A DNA stretch of 64,000 nucleotides from NCBI RefSeq assembly GCF_003202155.1, contig NZ_QFLI01000015.1, forward strand, positions 1 to 64,000, in the 5' to 3' direction. Of the stretch, positions 34,151 through 46,571 are shown piece by piece; the first letter of the stretch is position 1; every line of letters starts with the position of its first letter. The stretch is from Marinifilum breve. Lineage in GTDB: Bacteria; Bacteroidota; Bacteroidia; Bacteroidales; Marinifilaceae. The notes beneath the pieces were generated by a model. The model was not told the origin of the DNA, ran no database searches, and was given only the letters and a program-made list of their open reading frames with translations. Position numbers and translations under genes: made by a program.

Positions 34151-35443
34151 ATGAACAAACTAAGCTCTAAAATTATCTCTCTTCTTTTTGTACTAAGCAT
34201 TGGACTTGCTGCTTGTACTCAACCTTTAACATTGGAAGAGAAACTAAATCAAATTCCTGATGTAACAGTTCAAAAAATTACCAGCGACACAACATATGCC
34301 GAATACTATGAATTGTATTTTACTCAGCCTTTGGATCATGAAAATCCTGAAGCCGGAACATTTAAACAAAGAGTGCTACTGGGGCATCATGCCATTGAAA
34401 AACCGATGACTGTTGAGATTCAGGGTTATAATATCTGGACAGAAAAAGCTGGTGAATTGAGCAAACTTTTAAATGCCAATCAATTGACCATTGAGCACAG
34501 ATATTTTAAGAATTCAATGCCTGATAGCCTGGATTGGAAATATTTAAATATCAAGCAAGCCGCAGCAGATCAACACAAAGTAATACAAGCATTAAAGAAA
34601 ATTTACAAGAACAAATGGATTACTACGGGTATTAGTAAAGGTGGACAAACAACCATTTACCACCGCTTTTTCTACCCAAATGATGTGGATGTAAGTGTTC
34701 CTTATGTAGCTCCTCAAAATTTAGTACGAGAAGACAAGAGAATACACAAACACCTGGCAACAGTTGGCAGCAAGGAATGCAGAGATAAGATTTACCAGTT
34801 TCAATTGGCTTGTTTTAAAAACAAAAAAGATCTTCTTCCTCTAGCAAAAACTCATGCTGAACAGAAAGGATATTCATTCTCAATGGGACTGGAAAAAGCT
34901 CTTGATCTTTCCATTTTGGAATACTCTTTTGCTTTCTGGCAATGGGGAGGAACAAAGTGTGAAGATATCCCTTCTTCAGACTCCGAAGCTTCGATTTTAT
35001 TCAAGCATTTGGTACGTGTTTCTGGTATGGATTTCTTCGACGAGATTAGCTTAAAACCAAGTTTGGCTTTCTATCATCAAGCTCTTACCGAAATTGGAAT
35101 GTACAGTTATGAGGTAGAACCATTCAAACCATACATTCAATACGAGAATGATTTGACATTCGATCATGTATTTCCCAATGAACCTATCAGACAATTCAAT
35201 CCAGAATCCATGATCAAAGTGAACAAATGGATACAAACGGATGCAGAGAAAATGCTTTTCATTTATGGAGAATGGGATACATGGTCGGCAACAGCAGTTG
35301 ACCTTAAAGACAACACAAAGTGTAAAAAGTTTGTCAACCCAGAAGGTGCTCATGGAACAAGAATCCGACATTTTCCTGCTGAGATGAAATCTGAAATCAT
35401 CAAGACTTTGGAAGAGTGGTTGGAAATGCCAATTGAGAATTAA
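34151..35443 (+). CDS. S37/S28-like serine prolyl tripeptidyl aminopeptidase, lipoprotein
   Basis: A 430-residue predicted lipoprotein (lipobox GLAAC, Cys22). It matches the PS-10/S37 family, related to S28 prolyl peptidases. Markers are YFTQPLDHENPEAGTFKQRV (about 56-74), LTIEHRYFKNSMP (about 112-124), the nucleophile motif GISKGGQTT with S162, GEWDTWSAT carrying the aspartate and GAHGTRI carrying the histidine. Such enzymes release tripeptides ending in proline. It lies 15 bases after the dehydratase gene and completes the extracytoplasmic set of prolyl peptidases. Databases may label it S28 or S37. Confidence 0.88.
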   Translation: MNKLSSKIISLLFVLSIGLAACTQPLTLEEKLNQIPDVTVQKITSDTTYAEYYELYFTQPLDHENPEAGTFKQRVLLGHHAIEKPMTVEIQGYNIWTEKAGELSKLLNANQLTIEHRYFKNSMPDSLDWKYLNIKQAAADQHKVIQALKKIYKNKWITTGISKGGQTTIYHRFFYPNDVDVSVPYVAPQNLVREDKRIHKHLATVGSKECRDKIYQFQLACFKNKKDLLPLAKTHAEQKGYSFSMGLEKALDLSILEYSFAFWQWGGTKCEDIPSSDSEASILFKHLVRVSGMDFFDEISLKPSLAFYHQALTEIGMYSYEVEPFKPYIQYENDLTFDHVFPNEPIRQFNPESMIKVNKWIQTDAEKMLFIYGEWDTWSATAVDLKDNTKCKKFVNPEGAHGTRIRHFPAEMKSEIIKTLEEWLEMPIEN

Positions 35444-35458
35444 TAATAAATAATTAAC

Positions 35459-35558
35459 ACCTCACCCTCGGTCCCTCTCCTTAAGAAGAGGGATGACCTC
35501 AAAAATTTGCGGTAATAATCCTCCTTCTCATTTAGGAGAAGGAGTTAGAGGATGAGGT
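35459..35558. repeat. Palindromic intergenic repeat, about 100 bp, two hairpins
   Basis: Outer ends acctca / tgaggt enclose two inner stem-loops: ccctctccttaagaagaggg (35473-35492) and ctccttctcatttaggagaaggag (35521-35544). The CTC-CCT-rich arms resemble a widespread bacterial intergenic repeat type. It sits inside the peptidase operon between the S37 and C69 genes and could stabilise or process the mRNA. Confidence 0.6.
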
Positions 35559-35572
35559 AAAAATATGAAATC

Positions 35573-37201
35573 ATGAAAAAACTAGTTTTGCTTACAATCT
35601 TAGCTTGCCTGATTTTACCCAAAAGTCATGCTTGTACAGATATAGTTGCTGGTAAAAAAGCCACTGTTGATGGTTCGGTGATCACATCGCACACCTATGG
35701 TGGAAATGATACCAGAATTAGAGTGGTTCATGGAAGAAAGTTTCCTGCAGGATCAAAAGCTGCAGTGTACTATGGTTTGCAGGAAATTAATGGCGGGTTG
35801 GAAGAGTATGGAGAAATACTAGGTTACATCCCACAAGTTCAACAGACCTATACTTATTTTCATTCTGCTTATTCTCATATGAATGAGTTTCAGTTGGCCA
35901 TTGCGGAAAGTACTTTGAGTCAGAAAAAAGAGTTGCAAGTTGACAGAGAATCCGGGAAGCAAATCATGACTGTTGAGCAAGCTCAGATTTTTGCATTGCA
36001 AAGATGTAAAACTGCTCGCGAAGCAATCAAGTTGATTACCTCATTGATGGAGGAATATGGTTTCTTACCATCCTGTGGACCTGAGTCAGAAGCATTATGC
36101 ATTGCCGATCCTAACGAAGTTTGGGTATTGGAAATTGTTGCTGTAGGTAAAGACTGGGAACCAAACTCGGGTAAATCAGGAGCAATCTGGGCAGCACAAA
36201 GAGTTCCGGATAATCACATTGCCATTGTTCCAAATTGGAGTATCATTAAGGAAATCGATTTGAGCAAACCAGAATGGTTTATGGCTTCAAAAAACTACAA
36301 GCAAGTTGCCATCGATCATGGTTGGTACAATCCAAAATCGGGTAAACCATTTATTTGGCAAGAGGCATACAGCCCTACCCTTCGTGAATGGTCGAGCGGA
36401 AGGTTTTGGTTGTTCTACTCTAAATATGCTCCAAATTATAAAGAATGGCCAGACAGAAAATTAAGCGATCCATTTAAAGGACAAGACGCTTACCACCAAT
36501 ATGTAGAAGATATTTCCATGTATCCATTCTCGGTTAAACCAGAAAATAAAATATCAGTTCAGGATATCATGGAATTTCAACGCTCCACATTTGAGGGAAC
36601 CATTTACGATAAAACCTCAGATCCTGATTGGTATGTTCCAAGCAAGGATGGCAAATTGGTTAAAAGTCCATTAACAACTCCTTTCCCAACCAAGGCAATG
36701 CGTGAACTGTTGGACATTACAAATCGTAGAAATGTCTCGAAAGGAAATTATGGTATGATTTGTCAGTTGAGATCATGGTTACCTGATCCTATTGGTGGCA
36801 TTTACTGGGTGTTCCAGGATAATCAGTACACATCACCATACATTCCGATTTACTGTGGCACACAAGAGATTCACGAATCTTATAAGATATATGATCCGAA
36901 TCAGTATGATCCAAGATCGGCACGTTGGGCAATCGATTTTGTTGACAACCTGCTTTATTTAAGATGGCAGGATGCGGTTGAAGATCTGTTTACAATGAGA
37001 GAGCCTTTGCAAACCGATTTTTTCAATCAGATTGAAGAAAACGACAAGCAAGCAAAAAAACTATACGATAAAAGCCCTAAAAAGGCAAAGGAATTCCTGA
37101 CTGAAAAGTGTCATGAAAACATGCAAAAAGTGTTGGATGTATACAATGAAATCAGGAATACATTAATTACCAAATACACAAACAACAAACAAGGATCGTA
37201 A
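35573..37201 (+). CDS. C69 family dipeptidase (Ntn hydrolase)
   Basis: A 542-residue protein with a signal peptide ending at SHA, directly followed by C21 (CTDIVAGKKATVDGSVITSH). In C69 enzymes this cysteine becomes the N-terminal nucleophile after processing. The start of the mature protein and the FQDNQYTSPYIPIYCG segment are family-typical. It cleaves dipeptides outside the cytoplasm and is the last gene of the peptidase operon, before a strong terminator at 37217. Confidence 0.92.
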   Translation: MKKLVLLTILACLILPKSHACTDIVAGKKATVDGSVITSHTYGGNDTRIRVVHGRKFPAGSKAAVYYGLQEINGGLEEYGEILGYIPQVQQTYTYFHSAYSHMNEFQLAIAESTLSQKKELQVDRESGKQIMTVEQAQIFALQRCKTAREAIKLITSLMEEYGFLPSCGPESEALCIADPNEVWVLEIVAVGKDWEPNSGKSGAIWAAQRVPDNHIAIVPNWSIIKEIDLSKPEWFMASKNYKQVAIDHGWYNPKSGKPFIWQEAYSPTLREWSSGRFWLFYSKYAPNYKEWPDRKLSDPFKGQDAYHQYVEDISMYPFSVKPENKISVQDIMEFQRSTFEGTIYDKTSDPDWYVPSKDGKLVKSPLTTPFPTKAMRELLDITNRRNVSKGNYGMICQLRSWLPDPIGGIYWVFQDNQYTSPYIPIYCGTQEIHESYKIYDPNQYDPRSARWAIDFVDNLLYLRWQDAVEDLFTMREPLQTDFFNQIEENDKQAKKLYDKSPKKAKEFLTEKCHENMQKVLDVYNEIRNTLITKYTNNKQGS

Positions 37202-37216
37202 AGATCCAAACAGGAA

Positions 37217-37268
37217 GAAAAGAGTAATCCGGCAGGGTTGTGGTGATTGTTTGCCGGATTCTCTTTTC
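37217..37268 (+). terminator. Terminator of the peptidase operon
   Basis: Long arms gaaaagagtaatccggca (37217-37234) and tgccggattctcttttc (37252-37268) pair almost completely, 16 bases after the dipeptidase stop. Confidence 0.8.
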
Positions 37269-37324
37269 GACCTAAAACACGAACATTTAAACTAAATAAT
37301 TAGCAATTCTAAATTTTGACTTGA

Positions 37325-40489
<3,165 letters not shown>

Positions 40490-40501
40490 ATAACAGCTTA
40501 C

Positions 40502-42741
<2,240 letters not shown>

Positions 42742-42810
42742 AACACAACAACAACAAACACCGCTCAATTTTATTGAGCACATCTAGTTTTTCATTAGTT
42801 AATAGTTGAG

Positions 42811-42846
42811 CACCTTGGCTTCCCTTTGGGAGGTTGAGGTGTTTTT
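42811..42846 (+). terminator. Terminator of the GH63 gene
   Basis: caccttggcttccc pairs imperfectly with gggaggttgaggtg (42811-42841), followed by TTTTT. A smaller gctcaat/attgagc stem lies just upstream, about 42765-42780. Confidence 0.65.
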
Positions 42847-42930
42847 GTATTCAACATTTGCATTTTTTATTTATTGTTTTGATTTATGATTATTGCTACT
42901 TTCACCATATAAAACCTAATAAAAATTTCT

Positions 42931-43764
42931 ATGAAACAAATTGAAACCTGTAAATCATGTAGCAATCGTAAATTTGATTCACAGCAAGGTATTCTATGCT
43001 CATTAACAGAAGCAAAACCTTCTTTTGAAGACTTCTGTCCAGATTTTATTCAAGATGAAAAAATTATAAAAAAGGAAGTTGAAATTAGCAAGTACATCCT
43101 TCCTAATAAAAAATTGGCGAATACTGTCATGTGGATCATGTGGCTGGTTCTTTCAACTCAATTACTGGGCATGTTATCGCATTACATGCAGTATAACTTA
43201 TTAACATTAGCTCTAAATGGTGAAACAGTAACAACTCAAATGGCAGAAGATAATGATTTTAGACATACCTGCATCATGGCAATTCATTATTTAGCCTTTA
43301 TCACATCTGCGATACTATTTGCCATATGGTTTTATAGAGGATACAAGAATTATCATACCAGATTTAAACATCCTTCTTATCAAAAAAGTTGGGCCATTTG
43401 GGGATGGATTGTTCCTATTGCCAGTCTTTTTATTCCCTATAAAATTATGAAGGAGATGTATGAAGATTCTAAAAAGAAACTAATTGAGTTCTCGGAAGAT
43501 TATTCATTTATTAATATGACAAGCTTAATCACGATTTGGTGGACACTTTGGATTCTTGCCAACTTTGTAACCAATATCGTATCTAAATTCTTTGATGACG
43601 AAGAAACATTACAAGGTTTAATTGATTACTCGATGGCCGAAATGATATTAGGATTCTTCTTTGTTCCTGCAGCAATTGTAACCTTTAAATTAATAAAAGA
43701 TTACTCCTTTATTGAGGAAAAACTAACAACACTTGAAGCCGAAATTAAATCACATAATTCTTAA
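42931..43764 (+). CDS. DUF4328 membrane protein with N-terminal zinc-ribbon-like cysteines
   Basis: A 277-residue protein. The first 40 residues carry C-x2-C (CKSC), then C in GILCSL and C in FCPDF, a possible zinc knuckle. After that come about five membrane helices: a first at about 67-88, then FLAFITSAILFAIWFYRGYKNYHT-like, WAIWGWIVPIASLFIPYKIMKEMYEDS, WWTLWILANFV and MAEMILGFFFVPAAIVTFKLI. The 'W.I..W.VPI..LF.PY.IM.E.' stretch is the DUF4328 hallmark. Its function is unknown. The gene for another small membrane protein follows after 8 bases. Confidence 0.82.
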   Translation: MKQIETCKSCSNRKFDSQQGILCSLTEAKPSFEDFCPDFIQDEKIIKKEVEISKYILPNKKLANTVMWIMWLVLSTQLLGMLSHYMQYNLLTLALNGETVTTQMAEDNDFRHTCIMAIHYLAFITSAILFAIWFYRGYKNYHTRFKHPSYQKSWAIWGWIVPIASLFIPYKIMKEMYEDSKKKLIEFSEDYSFINMTSLITIWWTLWILANFVTNIVSKFFDDEETLQGLIDYSMAEMILGFFFVPAAIVTFKLIKDYSFIEEKLTTLEAEIKSHNS

Positions 43765-43772
43765 AATTCCAA

Positions 43773-44270
43773 ATGAAAAAAATAGAACTAATTGCCATTA
43801 TTGCTACGATTGTTGCATTACTTTTAAAACAATTTGAACTACCATATTCTGGTATAATTCTAACTATAAGTCTTAATTTATTGGCTATTTATTATTTCTT
43901 GTATTATTTAAGCAGTAATGATCCAATTGCCTATAGAATCAGAAAAGTATTTATAAAAGAAGAGGTTAATAATTCAATTACAGTTAAAATCTGTGGAATG
44001 GGTTTACCAATTCTACTAATTTCAATACTTTTTAAATTAATGTCTTATCCTTATGCGACAACCTTATTTTACATTGGGTTGTCAGCATGTTTTCTTAGCT
44101 GCTTACTATCCTTTATTGAGTATCACAAGACAAAGGATATATTCGTTCGAAAGATGATGGCAAGAATATTAATTATTGGTAGCATAGGTTTATTATTATT
44201 TTTTATTCCAAATGAAATATCAAATGATAACAGTGATCTACAATCAAACAAGAATGAGATAATTAAATAA
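43773..44270 (+). CDS. Small membrane protein, unknown function
   Basis: A 165-residue protein with four or five hydrophobic segments (LIAIIATIVALLLKQF, IILTISLNLLAIYYFLYYL, MGLPILLISILFKLM, TLFYIGLSACFLSCLLSFI and ILIIGSIGLLLFFIP). I recognise no family. It is probably co-transcribed with the DUF4328 gene 8 bases upstream. Confidence 0.72.
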   Translation: MKKIELIAIIATIVALLLKQFELPYSGIILTISLNLLAIYYFLYYLSSNDPIAYRIRKVFIKEEVNNSITVKICGMGLPILLISILFKLMSYPYATTLFYIGLSACFLSCLLSFIEYHKTKDIFVRKMMARILIIGSIGLLLFFIPNEISNDNSDLQSNKNEIIK

Positions 44271-44290
44271 CTCGTTCTAATTAAAAACAA

Positions 44291-44318
44291 AAAAGGAGCA
44301 CCAAACGATGCTCCTTTT
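44291..44318. terminator. Bidirectional terminator between converging genes
   Basis: aaaaggagca (44291-44300) pairs with tgctcctttt (44309-44318). It lies between the stop at 44270 (+) and the stop at 44340 (-). The arms resemble those at 46521 and 49685. Confidence 0.75.
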
Positions 44319-44339
44319 CACTTCTATCCGATCAACTGC

Positions 44340-45761
44340 TTATTCCTCTTCTTTGTTTTCTTGTTCAGAAACATCTTCGAAGTCTACAGTCTCATTATTT
44401 GCTTCTACTTTTTTGCCAAGATAAGTTGGTAGCTCCATTCCAGCCATTTTGAACAATTCTTCCATTGGAGGAATCGATCCCATCATGCCTTGCATAAAGT
44501 TAGCAGTAGATGTTTTACCATCCTTGCCATTGCCATTTTCCCAAACGGTAACCTTATCAATCTTGATGTTCTTGATAGCTTCAACTTGCGTAGATACCAA
44601 TTCTGGCAACTTATCTGCAATCATTAACATTACAGCATCCTTAGCGTCGCTACCAGCAGCATTTACAATCTTATCAAAACCATCAGCTTGCTTACTCAAA
44701 ATCTCATAGATCCCTTTCGCTTCCGCTTCCATCTTCATGTAAATAGCATCTGCTTCCCCTTTCGCATGACGACGGGTTTGCTCTGCAATCGCTTCTGCAG
44801 CAATCTCAATCTTTTCCTTGTCAATTTGTGCAGGCACAACGATATCTGCAGTCTGCGATGCTTTATCACGAACCGCACGGGCAGCTTCTGCTTTCTGCTC
44901 TGCCGAATATGCTTCCTCTAATGCACGTGCTGTAGCAACTTTCTCTGCAGCCGTAGCCAAACGTTCCGCTTCCGCTTCTTTTTCACGTCTATCAGCATCC
45001 GAATTGGCAACAGTAATTTTCGCCGTATTCTCCCCTTCAACAGCTGTTGCATCTGCCGCAGCAACCTGAACACGTTGTTCCTGCATTGCGTTGGCCTCAC
45101 CAATAGAACCATCACGATTCTTCTCAGCTACACTCTTCTTCGCATCATTTATCGCTTTCGCAGCTGCTTCCTTACCCAATGCATCGATATAACCCGATTC
45201 ATCGTTGATATCCGTAACGTTCACGTTGATCAGTTTCAAACCAATCTTTTTCAATTCCGCCTCAACATTTGATGATACCGCAGCAAGGAACTTATCACGG
45301 TTGCTATTGATTTCCTCAATATCCATGGTAGCGACAACCAAACGCAACTGACCAAAGATGATATCCTTTGCCAAATTGCTCACATCTGCCTGCGATAATC
45401 CCAGAAGACGCTCAGCAGCATTGGTCATTACACCAGCTTCGGTAGATACCCCAACAGTAAATCTCGAAGGTACGTCAACACGAATGTTCTGCTTACTTAA
45501 GGCATTGGTCAGGTTAATTTCAATTGAAATTGGTGTAAGATCAAGAAACGCATAATCTTGAATGATTGGCCATACAAAAGCGGCACCACCATGAATACAC
45601 TTGGCTGAGCGCGATTCGGCTCCACTACCTTTTCCTACCTTACCATACACAACCAAAACTCGGTCGGATGGACAACGCTTGTACCTTTTAAAGAAGGATA
45701 CAATCAGGACAAATACGAATATTACTGCAGCAGTAATTAAAAGAACAATATATTCTCCCAT
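44340..45761 (-). CDS. floT: Flotillin family (SPFH/band 7) membrane scaffold protein
   Basis: A 473-residue protein with an N-terminal membrane segment (IVLLITAAVIFVFVLIVSFF), an SPFH domain (about 30-200, with FLDLTPISIEINL and LLGLSQADVSNLAKDIIFGQLR), a long Ala/Glu-rich coiled coil (about 195-350, flotillin-type EA repeats) and an acidic C-terminus. Flotillins form lipid-ordered membrane domains. The gene lies 42 bases downstream of an NfeD-like gene on the same strand, the usual bacterial pairing. Confidence 0.93.
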   Translation of the reverse strand: MGEYIVLLITAAVIFVFVLIVSFFKRYKRCPSDRVLVVYGKVGKGSGAESRSAKCIHGGAAFVWPIIQDYAFLDLTPISIEINLTNALSKQNIRVDVPSRFTVGVSTEAGVMTNAAERLLGLSQADVSNLAKDIIFGQLRLVVATMDIEEINSNRDKFLAAVSSNVEAELKKIGLKLINVNVTDINDESGYIDALGKEAAAKAINDAKKSVAEKNRDGSIGEANAMQEQRVQVAAADATAVEGENTAKITVANSDADRREKEAEAERLATAAEKVATARALEEAYSAEQKAEAARAVRDKASQTADIVVPAQIDKEKIEIAAEAIAEQTRRHAKGEADAIYMKMEAEAKGIYEILSKQADGFDKIVNAAGSDAKDAVMLMIADKLPELVSTQVEAIKNIKIDKVTVWENGNGKDGKTSTANFMQGMMGSIPPMEELFKMAGMELPTYLGKKVEANNETVDFEDVSEQENKEEE

Positions 45762-45803
45762 AATGATTTTGTTATTTAAATGGTTTTAATGATTATTAAT
45801 TGA

Positions 45804-46388
45804 TTAACCTATTGGGTATACAACAAGAATTTGATCGTTAAGGATCTCGACAACTTCAACAACAGCACCTGTTTTAATGTCGTTTTCAGCATCGGTAATG
45901 GCATCTAAAGTTTGTAGGCCTTGTACTTGAATCTGCACTTTTCCCATGCCTTTTCGGTTACCAGGAATGGTAAGGTATACATTACCAACTTTGCCTATTG
46001 CATTGTTCAGATTCAAGGTTCCTTCTTCGGTTAGTTTCCCCATAAAATACATGATAGAAGCCATGATTACCATCATGATTAAACCAGCAATGGTTGCTAT
46101 AAAAGTTGCCAACCCAGGACCAAATCCCATGTGTAAACAGATTAAGCCTGTCCAACCAAAAATGGTAAAGAATGCAATCAGATTCTTTAGTGTAAGAAAC
46201 TGAAAATCTATTCCCGTATCTCCAGAAACATCTGCATCTCCATCAGCCGCAACATCGTCTACATCTCCTCCAAGAAAAGTCATTACCATTTGAATGAGAA
46301 ACAGAACTGAAAATGGTACAGAGATACCCCAGTATATCTTTTCAACGATATCCATGGCACTCCACCAATCAGAAATTTGTAGTATCAT
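45804..46388 (-). CDS. NfeD-like membrane protein with OB-fold
   Basis: A 194-residue protein with four membrane helices (IYWGISVPFSVLFLIQMVMTFLG, LIAFFTIFGWTGLICLHMGFG, LATFIATIAGLIMMVIMASIMYFMG as a long pair) and a C-terminal OB-like beta domain (GKVGNVYLTIPGNRKGMGKVQIQVQG... GAVVEVVEILNDQILVVYP). This is the short NfeD type without the serine peptidase. It is encoded directly upstream of flotillin and probably acts with it in membrane organisation. Confidence 0.85.
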   Translation of the reverse strand: MILQISDWWSAMDIVEKIYWGISVPFSVLFLIQMVMTFLGGDVDDVAADGDADVSGDTGIDFQFLTLKNLIAFFTIFGWTGLICLHMGFGPGLATFIATIAGLIMMVIMASIMYFMGKLTEEGTLNLNNAIGKVGNVYLTIPGNRKGMGKVQIQVQGLQTLDAITDAENDIKTGAVVEVVEILNDQILVVYPIG

Positions 46389-46520
46389 AATTATTGATTT
46401 TGATTTGATCTAAAATAGTAAGAATTCTTGACCTAACAGTGATTATGCTTAGCTGTTTTTTGCTTTTTAGTTGTATTCTATATTTCACATGTTTTTGACT
46501 GATTTTTATCAGATAAAAAA

Positions 46521-46546
46521 AAGGAGCATCAAACCTGATGCTCCTT
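46521..46546 (-). terminator. Terminator of the M16 peptidase gene
   Basis: aaggagcatc pairs with gatgctcctt across a 6-base loop. On the minus strand it is followed by TTTTTTTT. It lies 26 bases beyond the M16 stop. Confidence 0.75.
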
Positions 46547-46571
46547 CTGGTATTATTGGTAAGAATTGTAA

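Noticed and set aside
28420-37201. Polysaccharide utilisation locus
   Set aside because: All enzymes between the leader at 28236 and the terminator at 37217 are peptidases or hydroxyproline enzymes; the glycosidases begin after the terminator.
44818-45069. Ala/Ser-rich plus-strand frame opposite the flotillin gene
   Set aside because: It is the antisense shadow of the Ala/Glu-rich coiled coil of flotillin on the minus strand.
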